From: CAJQHK01 sp038142525
GTDB taxonomy: Bacteria > Pseudomonadota > Alphaproteobacteria > Rickettsiales > UBA1997
Direction of reading: 5' to 3'
DNA length: 64,000 nt
Assembly (NCBI GenBank): GCA_038142525.1
Contig: JAYQKE010000015.1
Location: forward strand, 372,001-436,000
In this document: positions 10,806 through 19,746 of the stretch, piece by piece
Numbering within the stretch: the stretch's first letter is position 1
Layout: every line of letters starts with the position of its first letter
Translations under genes and position numbers: made by a program
The notes under the pieces: model-generated
What the model saw: only the letters and a program-made list of their open reading frames with translations
Told to the model about the DNA's origin: nothing
The model's database searches: none

Positions 10806-11057
10806 ATGCTAAATTTTATCAAAAAAATAATTATTGCTGTTTTTTCAATTATTGCAATTATATTTTTTGTTAATAATCGTTTTTTTGTAACTATTTCTTT
10901 AAAACCTTTTGGCTATGAAGCAGATATAAGATTATTTATTTTATTGCTTTTGTTTTTTCTTCTGGGTGTAATTTTTGCCCATATCACTAATTTTTGCTAT
11001 AATTTGAGAAAAAAAATTTCCGACGGTTGCAAATCCCTTTTAAAAGTTAAGAAGTAA
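10806..11057 (+). CDS. LapA-domain (DUF1049) inner membrane protein
   Basis: The 83-residue protein has two hydrophobic helices (about 7-23 and 43-64) separated by a short loop with FVTISLKPFG and a basic tail. This is the layout of LapA/YciS-type proteins, which in enterobacteria act with LapB in controlling LPS synthesis. Here the role is inferred from family resemblance only. The ATG at 10806 is 3 bases from the ubiH start codon. Confidence 0.7.
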   Translation: MLNFIKKIIIAVFSIIAIIFFVNNRFFVTISLKPFGYEADIRLFILLLLFFLLGVIFAHITNFCYNLRKKISDGCKSLLKVKK

Positions 11058-11061
11058 TTTA

Positions 11062-11301
11062 TACCATTTATCATTAAAAAATGAGATCAATATACCCATA
11101 TCGCGTTATAGCTTTTTACTTAAGGAGCCTCTGAAAAACTAAAAATTGGAATTTTTAGAGCATTTTTTAGCAAAAATTTTACTTATAAAATATATCTTTT
11201 CTAAGTAAGAAGTTGCAATTCGAAGAATTGTGCTAATAATAAGGAAAAAGATGAAGCTAGATTGTTTATTTGTTACAATAGTTTTTTAATGATAATTGGT
11301 A
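11062..11301. repeat. 240-bp MITE with terminal inverted repeats and TA target duplication, copy 1
   Basis: The termini are TACCATTTATCATTAAAAAA and its complement (one mismatch), each flanked by TA (11060-11061 and 11302-11303). It has no coding capacity. A second copy with the same interior lies at 27618-28785. TA duplication suggests mobilisation by an IS630/Tc1-type transposase. It ends 5 bases before the prfA start codon, so it forms the whole prfA upstream region. Confidence 0.8.
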
Positions 11302-11305
11302 TAAC

Positions 11306-12379
11306 ATGTCTTTAGATAATAAATTAGATGCTCTTTTGGGGCATTATAAAATCCTCTCCGAAAAAATTATGGATCCTGCTGCACTTGGAGATGATTACGC
11401 TAAAATCTCTAAAGAATATGCCGATCTAGGACCAGTGATTGAATTAATCAATGAATATAAAAAAATTTCTGAAGATGTTAATGACGCGGCCGAAATGCTA
11501 AAAGAGGGGGTCGATGATACTGAGATGAAAAAAATGCTAGAGGAGGAAAAAAATGAAGGTGAAAAAAATCTCAAAAATTTAACCGAAAAAATTAAAATAG
11601 CACTTTTACCAAAAGATGAGGCGGATGAAAAAAATGCTATTTTAGAAGTAAGGGCTGGCACTGGCGGAGAAGAGGCGGCGCTTTTTGCCACCAATCTTTT
11701 TAATATGTATCAAAGATATGCTGAAAAAAAAGGTTGGAAATTTGAAATTATTTCATTCTCAGAAACTGGAATTGGCGGCTGTAAAGAAGGAACTGCTACA
11801 ATTTCTGGTAAAAATGTTTTTGCTCGTTTGAAATTTGAATCTGGCGTACATCGTGTACAAAGAGTTCCAGAAACTGAAAGCTCTGGCAGGGTTCATACTT
11901 CAGCAGCAACTGTGGCAGTTTTACCAGAAGCAGAAGAAGTTGACATTAAAATTGATGAGAAGGATCTTAGAATTGATATTTTTAGAGCTTCGGGTCCTGG
12001 TGGTCAATCGGTAAATACTACCGATTCAGCAGTTAGAATTGTTCACATTCCAACGGGTATCACCGTTTCTCAGCAAGATGAAAAATCGCAACATAAAAAT
12101 CGGGAAAAAGGTATGAAAATTTTAAGATCTAGACTTTATGAAGCGAAAAGAGAGGAGTTAGATCGCGAAAGATCGGCAAATAGAAAGGGCCAAGTTGGTA
12201 GTGGCGACAGGTCTGAAAGAATTAGAACTTATAATTTTCCACAAGGCAGGGTTTCTGACCATAGAATTAACTTAACTCTTTATAAAATTGATGAAGTAAT
12301 GGCTGGCGATCTGGACGAATTTGTTGACAACCTCACCGCTGAGGATGAAGCCAGAAGAATGGCAGAAAGTGAAATTTAA
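11306..12379 (+). CDS. prfA: peptide chain release factor 1
   Basis: RF1 recognises UAA and UAG stop codons and triggers peptide release. The 357-residue protein has the GGQ motif in SGPGGQSVN near residue 232 and the usual coiled-coil N-terminal domain rich in EK. Length matches the family (about 360). The ATG is preceded by a MITE rather than a normal leader and has no Shine-Dalgarno. The gene looks intact. Confidence 0.97.
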   Translation: MSLDNKLDALLGHYKILSEKIMDPAALGDDYAKISKEYADLGPVIELINEYKKISEDVNDAAEMLKEGVDDTEMKKMLEEEKNEGEKNLKNLTEKIKIALLPKDEADEKNAILEVRAGTGGEEAALFATNLFNMYQRYAEKKGWKFEIISFSETGIGGCKEGTATISGKNVFARLKFESGVHRVQRVPETESSGRVHTSAATVAVLPEAEEVDIKIDEKDLRIDIFRASGPGGQSVNTTDSAVRIVHIPTGITVSQQDEKSQHKNREKGMKILRSRLYEAKREELDRERSANRKGQVGSGDRSERIRTYNFPQGRVSDHRINLTLYKIDEVMAGDLDEFVDNLTAEDEARRMAESEI

Positions 12380-12395
12380 TTAATTTTTGAAATAA

Positions 12396-12881
12396 ATGAC
12401 ATCAGGGCAAACTGTATATCTGGCAAAAAAGGATATTTCTAAAGAAGAATTAGCTTCAGAAGGTCAATATAAAATCACTTGTAATTATCCAGATCAAGAT
12501 ACTGGCAAAACTTTACAATGCATCTTTAAAGGAACAACAGAGCAAAATCAAAATAAAATGATTTTACAAGACGGAACTCTTGATTTTTATTCAAACCCAG
12601 ACGATCCCAACTCTCGATTTGCAGCTTATGATATAAAAAAAGGGGTTGCCATAAAGACATTTCCCGCTCAATCCAAAATGAGAGCTGAAGCACAAATATT
12701 TACGCCTGAACAAAGTAGTCACGACACTGCTGCACCAGAACTAACAAAAGAATCCTTGGATGTACACAGTCTTTTGTCTCAAATATTAGATAGATTTTCT
12801 AGTTCCGACTCAGACAGTCCTTCAACTACTCCATCAAAAGCAACAATATTGGAAAATGAAGCTCAAAAAAGAAGAGGTTAA
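12396..12881 (+). CDS. hypothetical protein with Ser/Pro-rich tail, 161 residues
   Basis: I do not recognise a family. The first 95 residues look like a compact beta-rich domain (for example YKITCNYPDQ and LQCIFKGT). The last 50 are disordered, with SSSDSDSPSTTPS. There is no signal peptide. It lies 16 bases after prfA and 18 before trpC. A low-complexity Ser/Pro tail is also seen in two other unrecognised genes of this window (23113-24864 and 36156-37184), which could point to secreted host-directed proteins; that is speculation. Confidence 0.65.
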   Translation: MTSGQTVYLAKKDISKEELASEGQYKITCNYPDQDTGKTLQCIFKGTTEQNQNKMILQDGTLDFYSNPDDPNSRFAAYDIKKGVAIKTFPAQSKMRAEAQIFTPEQSSHDTAAPELTKESLDVHSLLSQILDRFSSSDSDSPSTTPSKATILENEAQKRRG

Positions 12882-12899
12882 TATATTTTAATATAATTA

Positions 12900-13688
12900 A
12901 TGATATTAGATAAAATAGTTCAGCAAAAAAAATTAGAAATTGAGGCGGAAAAAAATCTCCTACCAATTGCCAAACTTAAAAATCAGTTAAAAAATATCAA
13001 ATCCTCTCAAAAATCATTCATCTCTAAAATAGAATCTGATATCAAGGAAAAAAACATTGCCATAATTGCTGAAGTAAAAAAAGCTTCACCAAGTAAGGGA
13101 GTAATTCGTAAAGATTTTAATCATTTAGAAATTGCTAAAATTTACGAAAATTCTGGCGCTAGCTGCATTTCAGTTTTAACTGATGAAAAATTCTTTCAGG
13201 GCCATAAAAATTATTTAACAGAAATTAATAATCAAATTGATTTACCCATTTTACGCAAGGATTTTATTATCGATTCCTATCAGATTTATCAATCAAAATT
13301 AATTGGCGCCGATTGTATTTTGTTAATTATGTCAATTTTAACTGAGAATGAAGCTGTGGAATTAGAAAAAATTGCCCTAGAAAATGGATTGGATATTTTG
13401 GTTGAAATTCATAATGAAGCGGAGCTTGAAAAAGCCTTAAAATTACAAACAAAATTAATTGGTATTAATAATCGTAATTTAAAAAATATGACAATTGATA
13501 TTAATAATTCTATTAATCTTTCTAAAAATATTCCAAATGATAAAATCATTATTTGTGAAAGCGGGATTTCTAGTATGGATGATATCAAATTAATGCAAAA
13601 AAATAATATTAATTGCTTTTTGATAGGAGAGTTTTTTATGAGACAGAAAAATATTAGGGAGAAATTGCAAGAATTTATCAAAAATTAA
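12900..13688 (+). CDS. trpC: indole-3-glycerol phosphate synthase
   Basis: TrpC closes the indole ring in tryptophan synthesis. The 262-residue TIM barrel shows the family motifs: IIAEVKKASPSKG, SVLTDEKFFQG, LPILRKDFI, LIGINNRNL and IICESGISS. Length fits the family (about 260). It is not in a trp operon; trpF lies 48 kb away and no other trp gene is in the window. Either the remaining genes are elsewhere or the enzyme uses an imported precursor. Confidence 0.93.
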   Translation: MILDKIVQQKKLEIEAEKNLLPIAKLKNQLKNIKSSQKSFISKIESDIKEKNIAIIAEVKKASPSKGVIRKDFNHLEIAKIYENSGASCISVLTDEKFFQGHKNYLTEINNQIDLPILRKDFIIDSYQIYQSKLIGADCILLIMSILTENEAVELEKIALENGLDILVEIHNEAELEKALKLQTKLIGINNRNLKNMTIDINNSINLSKNIPNDKIIICESGISSMDDIKLMQKNNINCFLIGEFFMRQKNIREKLQEFIKN

Positions 13689-13692
13689 AAAT

Positions 13693-14919
13693 CTATTCTA
13701 TTGATAATTTAAAAATTTTCTTTTTACCAACTGACAAAATGTCTCCATTTTTAGTAAAAATATAATTTTCATCAGAAATTTTTTCTTTATTAATTTTTAC
13801 CGCTCCAGATTGAATCAATTTTCGGGCCTGAGATTTTGAAGGGGCGGAGTCAGATAAAATCATAACATCAATTAATTTTGAATTTTTTGGAATTTTTATT
13901 TCTTTAAAAGCATCTTGATTTTTATTTAAAAAAATCTCTTTAGCCTTTTCTAAACATTCTTTGGCAATCTTCTCTCCATGACAAATTTTTGTTGCTTCAA
14001 AAGCCAAAATTTCCTTAATTTTATTTAATTCCTGTCCTTGTAATTTTTGATATTCTTCTATTTTTTCTTCAGAAATTTCGGTAAAATAAAATAATAGGCG
14101 AACAACATCTTCATCCTTAACATTTCTAAAATATTGGAAATAATCAAAAGGACTCAGCATATTTTCATCAAGCCAAATAGCACCATCAGCAGTTTTGCCC
14201 ATTTTTTTACCTTCAGAATTAAGCAAAAGCATGAAGTAAGGCCAAAAACTTCTTCAGACTTATTATTTTGAGAATTAATTCTTCTAATCAAATCCACACC
14301 ACTAACAATATTGCCCCATTGATCAGAGCCGCCAATCTGCAAATTACAGCCAAATCTTTTATTTAATTCTAAAAAATCGTAAGATTGTAAAATAAGATAA
14401 TTAAATTCTAAAAAACTAAGATTCTGTTCGCGATCAAGGCGGTTTTTTACCGACTCAAAAGTTAGCATTTTATTAATAGAAAATTGATAGCCAATATCAC
14501 GCAAAAACTCGATATAATTTAGATTTTTAAGCCACTCTTCATTATTAACAAATTTAAATTTTGGCAAAGATAGGTCTTCCTTTGATAAATCAAATTTCTC
14601 CAAAGATTTTTTAATTCCTTCTAAATTAGATTCTATATCAGCTTCACTTAGAATCTGCCTAGCCTTATCTTTTCCGGACGGATCGCCAATTTTAGTTGTA
14701 CCACCACCTAATAAAATAATTGCTTGATGACCATTTTTTTGTAGCAAACGCAACATCATGATTTGGATCAGTTTTGCCAATATGAAGAGATTTTGCCGTA
14801 CAATCAAAACCAATATAAGCAGTAATTTTATTTTCAGATAATTTTTTATCTAAATTATCTAAATCAGTTGCTTGATTAATAAAATTACGATTTTTTAAAG
14901 TTTGTAGGAATTTTGTCAT
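13693..14919 (-). CDS. tyrS: tyrosyl-tRNA synthetase, frame broken at two points
   Basis: The class I synthetase that charges tRNA-Tyr. The N-terminus MTKFLQTLKN starts at 14919, followed by the HIGH-equivalent HIG near residue 48, the tyrosine pocket GGSDQWGNI and the KMSKS-equivalent GKKMGKT, with an S4-like RNA-binding domain at the end. Two single-base shifts break it. Near 14776 an extra A sits in CAAAAC right after HIG; near 14233 one base is missing between LTS and LLLN. Both sides translate cleanly. tyrS is usually essential, so base-calling error or slippage is as likely as loss. Confidence 0.9.
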
Positions 14920-14921
14920 TT

Positions 14922-15335
14922 TTAAAACAGAGTAATAGCAATATATGATATTCGAACTATCATATAAAATAAGATTAAAAGAGTAATTTTCATACCCCAA
15001 ATCCTATATTTAGGCATTTCTAAAATTTGACCATTTTCATATTTTTCCAATTTAGTCATACTTAATAGATGAAAAATACGACCAATAGCAAAAACAACCC
15101 CGAGAGCCAAAACTTCCCAAATCAAATCACCATAAAAATCAATAACAAAAAGCATTAATAAAAACCAAATAGAATATTGGTTAAAATTATTTTGAGCAGC
15201 AATCCAGCGTGTCAACTCAATTGGATCATTAGTGCCGCTTAAAGGCAATTTACTATTTTTTCTAATTTTTATAATATTAAAGGAGCAATAGATAAAAATT
15301 ATTACAAAGAATGCTAAAAATAATATAGAAATCAT
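14922..15335 (-). CDS. MAPEG-family membrane protein
   Basis: The 137-residue protein has four hydrophobic helices and the MAPEG hallmarks: NDPIELTRWIAAQNNFNQYS after the first helix and GRIFHLL in the third. This family includes membrane glutathione transferases and related proteins of unknown substrate. The stop codon is 2 bases before the tyrS start, suggesting one transcript. Substrate unknown. Confidence 0.75.
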   Translation of the reverse strand: MISILFLAFFVIIFIYCSFNIIKIRKNSKLPLSGTNDPIELTRWIAAQNNFNQYSIWFLLMLFVIDFYGDLIWEVLALGVVFAIGRIFHLLSMTKLEKYENGQILEMPKYRIWGMKITLLILFYMIVRISYIAITLF

Positions 15336-15350
15336 AATTTTTAAATTAAA

Positions 15351-16496
15351 TTATTTGTAATTATTTAAAATATTAAAATAAATATTTTTAAGTAATTCTA
15401 TTTCAGAAATTTCAATATTTTCATCAATTTGATGGGCCGTTTTATTAACCAAGCCACATTCAATCACTGGACAATAATCTTTTATAAATCTAGCGTCAGA
15501 AGTGCCGCCCGCTGTGCTTAATGTGGGTTTTTTGCCAGTAACTTCCTTGGTAGAATTTATTAATAAATTCTGCAGATCCTTATTGTCACTCAAAAAAGAT
15601 TCACCACTAACGCGATAATCTAACTGATATTTTAAAGCAGAATGGTCCAAAATATATTTTACCCAATCAATTAATTTCTGAGAATTCCATTCATCATTAA
15701 ATCGAATATTAAATCGGGCATTGGCCACGCCAGAAATTACATTGCTTGAATTGATATCATTAGCAATATGAGTAATTTCTAAATTTGACGGATCAAAAAA
15801 TTCATTACCAGAATCTAGCTTGTAATCTTTAAGGATTTTGAGAATATTAACTAATTCAGTAATTGGATTTTGTGCATTATGTGGGTAGGCAACATGGCCC
15901 TGTTTGCCAATTAATTTTACTTCAAAATTTATACTTCCTCTCCTGCCAATCTTAACCATTTCCCCAGTTTTTTCTGGATTTGTCGGCTCACCAACCAAAC
16001 AGCAAGACATTTTATAATTATTTTTTTGCATCCAATCAAGCATCTTTTTCGTGCCATTAATAGCATCACCCTCTTCATCGCCAGTAATTAAAAAACCTAT
16101 ACCAAAATCTAGCTTATGTTTTGCCAACAATTGTTGCGCAGAAATGATAAAAGCTGCAATTGCACCCTTGATATCAACAATTCCACGACCATAAATTTTA
16201 TTATCAGAAATTTTGGCAGAAAATGGATCAAATTGCCATTTTTCTACATCTCCAACCGGAACAACATCAGTATGACCTGCAAAATAAAGAATTTTATCGG
16301 AATTTTTAGGATTCAAAATAGCATGAAGATTATCAACATCATAAGATTTATCATCTGAAAAACTGATTTTTTGACATTCAAAACCAAGATCTGTTAATTT
16401 TTTTGATAAAAAATCAATAGCACCTTCATCTTTCTGTCCTGTAATTGATTTTTTTTGGATTAGTTTTTGAGTAAATTCTATTAAATTTTTTGACAT
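15351..16496 (-). CDS. dapE: succinyl-diaminopimelate desuccinylase
   Basis: DapE removes succinate from N-succinyl-LL-diaminopimelate on the way to meso-DAP and lysine. The 381-residue M20 peptidase-fold enzyme shows zinc ligands in AGHTDVVPVG (His), GRGIVDIKG (Asp), the catalytic pair in TGDEEGD, and a late AHQIDE (His). Length matches the family (about 380). DAP synthesis implies peptidoglycan, in agreement with glmM and mreD nearby. glmM is 3 bases upstream on the same strand. Confidence 0.95.
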   Translation of the reverse strand: MSKNLIEFTQKLIQKKSITGQKDEGAIDFLSKKLTDLGFECQKISFSDDKSYDVDNLHAILNPKNSDKILYFAGHTDVVPVGDVEKWQFDPFSAKISDNKIYGRGIVDIKGAIAAFIISAQQLLAKHKLDFGIGFLITGDEEGDAINGTKKMLDWMQKNNYKMSCCLVGEPTNPEKTGEMVKIGRRGSINFEVKLIGKQGHVAYPHNAQNPITELVNILKILKDYKLDSGNEFFDPSNLEITHIANDINSSNVISGVANARFNIRFNDEWNSQKLIDWVKYILDHSALKYQLDYRVSGESFLSDNKDLQNLLINSTKEVTGKKPTLSTAGGTSDARFIKDYCPVIECGLVNKTAHQIDENIEISEIELLKNIYFNILNNYK

Positions 16497-16499
16497 ATT

Positions 16500-17834
16500 T
16501 TAGTTTTTTAGCGTCTCTTTTATCCTGTCAGCTATATCATTAACCTCCTTTTCATCTTCTCCTTCAGCCATGATCCTTATTAAATTTTCTGTACCAGATT
16601 TTCTAACTAAAATTCTACCCTTATCTCCCAAAATCTTCTTCTCTTTTTCTATCAAACCTTGAATCTCTTTTTTCTCCAAAGGATTTTTACCCTGAAATTT
16701 TACATTTTTTAAAATTTGCGGGGTTAGTTCAAAAATATTGGCGATTTCACTGAGCGGCCTCTCTTCAAAAATCATCAAAGACACTATTTGCAAGGCAGAA
16801 ACAAGCCCATCACCAGTTGTAGAATGATCAGATAAAATAATATGGCCTGATTGCTCGCCACCAAAATTACATCCGAGTTCTTTAATTTTTTCCATAACAT
16901 AACGATCACCAATACCAGATCTAATAGTTGTTATGCCATGATATTGTAGATATTTTTCAAGGGCTAAATTTGACATATGAGTTACAACCACAATATCTTT
17001 TTTTAATTTACCTTCGATATGTAGCTTATTAGCAATAAGAGCAATTAATTTATCACCATCAATAATTTTTCCCTTTTCATCACAAATTACCACCCTATCA
17101 GCATCGCCATCAAGAGCAACTCCAATATCAGCATTTTCCTGCAAAACCTTATCTTGCAATAATTTTGGCTGAGTTGAGCCACAATTTTCATTAATATTGG
17201 AACCATTTGGCTGATTACCAATTGCCACCACATCAGCTCCCAATTCCCAAAAAATACGAGAGGCAATATCGTAAGCCGCACCATTAGCAGCATCCACCAC
17301 AACTTTCAACCCCTCTAAAGACAAATTTTTTGGCACAGTGTTTTTTACAAATTCCATATATCTATCTTTAGCCTCTTTAATCCTTGAAGCCGTGCCAATT
17401 TTATCAGGATCGCTTAAATATTGATCAAGATCACTATCAATCATTTCTTCAATTTCCTTCTCGGTCTTATCATCCAACTTAGATCCGTTACGAGCAAAAA
17501 TTTTAATACCATTATCATAATAAGGATTATGAGAAGCGGAGATCATGATGCCAATATCAGCTCGTAAAGATTTAATTAACATCGGAATTGCAGGGGTAGG
17601 AACTGGACCAACCAAAAAAACATCAACACCAACCGCAATCATGCCAGCAGTTAAAGCACTTTCAATCATATAGCCAGAAAGGCGAGTATCTTTGCCAATT
17701 ATAATTCTATGTTTATGAATTCCATCTTTGAGTTTTGCGCCAACAGCCATACCAACACGCAGAGCCATATCCGCCGTCATTGGGAATTTATTAGCAGAAC
17801 CTCTAATTCCATCAGTACCAAAATATTTTCTCAT
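16500..17834 (-). CDS. glmM: phosphoglucosamine mutase
   Basis: GlmM converts glucosamine-6-phosphate to glucosamine-1-phosphate for UDP-GlcNAc, hence peptidoglycan and lipid A. The 444-residue enzyme has the FGTDGIRG start, the phosphoserine loop SASHNP near residue 100, the metal-binding DGDADR near 242 and the sugar-binding GGEQSGH. The length is typical (about 445). It lies between nuoB and dapE on the same strand with short gaps, so these may form one operon. Confidence 0.96.
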   Translation of the reverse strand: MRKYFGTDGIRGSANKFPMTADMALRVGMAVGAKLKDGIHKHRIIIGKDTRLSGYMIESALTAGMIAVGVDVFLVGPVPTPAIPMLIKSLRADIGIMISASHNPYYDNGIKIFARNGSKLDDKTEKEIEEMIDSDLDQYLSDPDKIGTASRIKEAKDRYMEFVKNTVPKNLSLEGLKVVVDAANGAAYDIASRIFWELGADVVAIGNQPNGSNINENCGSTQPKLLQDKVLQENADIGVALDGDADRVVICDEKGKIIDGDKLIALIANKLHIEGKLKKDIVVVTHMSNLALEKYLQYHGITTIRSGIGDRYVMEKIKELGCNFGGEQSGHIILSDHSTTGDGLVSALQIVSLMIFEERPLSEIANIFELTPQILKNVKFQGKNPLEKKEIQGLIEKEKKILGDKGRILVRKSGTENLIRIMAEGEDEKEVNDIADRIKETLKN

Positions 17835-17855
17835 CGTAAAACTAATTGCAGGGAT

Positions 17856-18377
17856 TTATCTGACAAATTTGTGAGATCTTTTGATCTTTTTTTGTAATTG
17901 CAAAATGCCATAAAGAAGCGCTTCAGCAGTTGGAGGACAACCAGGAACATAAATATCAACAGGAACAATGCGATCACAACCACGAACTACACTATAAGAA
18001 TAGTGATAATAGCCTCCACCATTAGCACAACTCCCCATAGAAATTACATATTTTGGATCAGCCATTTGATCATAAACTTTGCGAAGTGCCGGCGCCATTT
18101 TATTAGTCAAAGTACCAGCAACAATCATCACATCAGACTGTCTCGGAGAAGGGCGAAACATCACGCCAAAACGATCAAGATCATAACGGCTCGCGCCAGC
18201 CTGCATCATTTCCACCGCGCAACATGCCAAACCAAAAGTCATGGGCCATAAAGAACCAGTCCTGGCCCAATTAACCAAATTATCCATCTTGGCCAAAACA
18301 AAGCCACGATTTTTTATTTCATCCAAAGGCGCCTTTAACAAAGCGTCCTGATTTAAAGGTGTTTTTAATTGCTCCAT
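17856..18377 (-). CDS. nuoB: NADH-quinone oxidoreductase subunit B
   Basis: NuoB carries the terminal iron-sulfur cluster N2 of respiratory complex I, next to the quinone site. Cluster ligands are visible in GLACCAVEM, GSCANGGG and VPGCPP. The 173-residue length is typical. nuoA is upstream on the same strand across a 154-base gap. The next gene downstream is glmM rather than nuoC, so the nuo operon is broken up. Confidence 0.97.
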   Translation of the reverse strand: MEQLKTPLNQDALLKAPLDEIKNRGFVLAKMDNLVNWARTGSLWPMTFGLACCAVEMMQAGASRYDLDRFGVMFRPSPRQSDVMIVAGTLTNKMAPALRKVYDQMADPKYVISMGSCANGGGYYHYSYSVVRGCDRIVPVDIYVPGCPPTAEALLYGILQLQKKIKRSHKFVR

Positions 18378-18429
18378 ATCATTTATCTAAATTCATCATG
18401 CAAATTATTTTTGAGAGCTCGTAGCATTA

Positions 18430-18475
18430 TACCATTTCCCTACAGCAAAAACTGCCTTAAAGATGAGAAATGGTA
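18430..18475. repeat. 46-bp hairpin related to the MITE termini
   Basis: TACCATTTC at 18430-18438 pairs with GAAATGGTA at 18467-18475. The TACCATTT ends resemble those of the TA-flanked MITE at 11062-11301. It lies in the nuoA-nuoB gap and may be an internally deleted MITE or a processing hairpin. Confidence 0.4.
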
Positions 18476-18531
18476 TTAGTCATATTTTGATCCAAAAAAA
18501 TGAAAAATAAAACGCAAATTTGAAGGTTTAA

Positions 18532-18897
18532 TTATCTCCAATCAAGAGCGCCACGCCTCCACTCATAAATAAAGCCTATTGTTAATATGACTAAAAATAT
18601 CATCATTGACCAAAAACCTTCAAAGCCAATATCTCTAAGTGACAAAGCCCAAGGAAAAAGCAAGGCAATCTCAAGATCAAAAATAATAAATAAAATTGCT
18701 ACTAGATAAAATTGGACATTGAATTTGTTTCTTACATTGCCAACCGCTTCAAAACCACACTCATATGGAGAATTTTTTTCTTCATCAGATCTAATTTTTT
18801 TGGTTAAAAATGGTATAATAATCACTGCTACCGATAGGCCAATAGCAATTGATAAGAATATTAAAATTGGCAAATAATCACTTAAAGCTTGGTTCAT
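18532..18897 (-). CDS. nuoA: NADH-quinone oxidoreductase subunit A
   Basis: A 121-residue membrane subunit of complex I with three transmembrane helices. The loop after the first helix has the conserved SPYECGFE, and KFNVQFYLVAILFIIFDLE follows. Its start overlaps the end of the upstream membrane protein gene by 20 bases, so the two are probably co-transcribed. Confidence 0.96.
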   Translation of the reverse strand: MNQALSDYLPILIFLSIAIGLSVAVIIIPFLTKKIRSDEEKNSPYECGFEAVGNVRNKFNVQFYLVAILFIIFDLEIALLFPWALSLRDIGFEGFWSMMIFLVILTIGFIYEWRRGALDWR

Positions 18898-19336
18898 ATT
18901 TATTTATTATTTCATTGGACTCGTCCATCTGAGCTAAAATTTGAGCCTTTAAATCTTCAGAATAAAAATTAGATTTTATATCTTTTTCAATTTTTTTAGC
19001 TTTAGAAAAGTTTTTATTATTAATTTCTTTTAAAATTTTAGCCACTTTATCAACAAAAACCCTTTGCTCTTTATTCAACTTTTTTTCTAATCTTTTTGGA
19101 TTGTCAAAAATAAAATGAGCCAAACCCAATTTAAAATTATTTATTCTAAGAATTAAGCTAAAAATTAGATAAAATATAAAATATAAAAATATCAGAGAAA
19201 GTGCAAAAAAAGCAACTGAACTAGTGACCTTATATTCAAGAAAAACAAGCTCAACCACACCACCCAAATCGATCAACCAAGATACAAAGAAAGTGGCAAT
19301 AAATATTGTTAATATTACAACAATATTTCTAAACAT
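18878..19336 (-). CDS. HemY N-terminal-like membrane protein
   Basis: The 152-residue protein starts with two transmembrane helices (about 5-20 and 40-65) separated by VVELVFLEYKVTSS, a pattern like the N-terminus of HemY-type proteins (GxVxLxWLGYxVxTS). A charged helical tail follows. The TPR-containing C-terminal part of HemY is missing, so this is a short version. The role is uncertain. Confidence 0.5.
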   Translation of the reverse strand: MFRNIVVILTIFIATFFVSWLIDLGGVVELVFLEYKVTSSVAFFALSLIFLYFIFYLIFSLILRINNFKLGLAHFIFDNPKRLEKKLNKEQRVFVDKVAKILKEINNKNFSKAKKIEKDIKSNFYSEDLKAQILAQMDESNEIINKYEPSFK

Positions 19337-19339
19337 AAA

Positions 19340-19657
19340 TTAATCTACAACAGCAAGATTCTCGCTCTGAAAAATTTTATCTTTATCATCAGCAACACCC
19401 TCTTCAATATTTTCAGATCCTTCAGCAACTTCAGATTGATAAATATTATCACCAGCGACAATATTTTTTCTAACCTGATCAAGATCCAACTCACCAGCGA
19501 CAATTTCATCAAGAGCAGTGATTGGAGATTTAACAGATTTATCATGCTCAGTTGGAGCCCCAGATAAAATATCTTTTGCTCTTTTGCTAGCAATCAAACA
19601 AAGCTCAAACCTATTGTCCAATGCTTTCTTACCACTTTCAGATTTCACCTTAGTCAT
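19340..19657 (-). CDS. rpoZ: RNA polymerase omega subunit
   Basis: Omega helps assemble and stabilise RNA polymerase by binding beta-prime. I choose the ATG at 19657 because it yields the family start MTKVKSESG; an earlier ATG only adds ten residues. The conserved core NRFELCLIASKRAKDI is present, followed by an alphaproteobacterial-type acidic tail. The stop is 3 bases from the start of the next gene on the same strand. Confidence 0.9.
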   Translation of the reverse strand: MTKVKSESGKKALDNRFELCLIASKRAKDILSGAPTEHDKSVKSPITALDEIVAGELDLDQVRKNIVAGDNIYQSEVAEGSENIEEGVADDKDKIFQSENLAVVD

Positions 19658-19746
19658 ATTTAATAATAGTTTTTTAAAATTTATCAATTTATCATAAGCA
19701 TCTTAAGGAGTGATTATATTTTTTCAAGAAATTATTAACAAATAAA

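Noticed and set aside
11395..11694. Ser/Phe-rich frame opposite prfA, and similar frames opposite nuoB, purM, ftsH and hslU
   Set aside because: Antisense shadows of well-conserved genes; their composition follows from the codon usage of the real strand.
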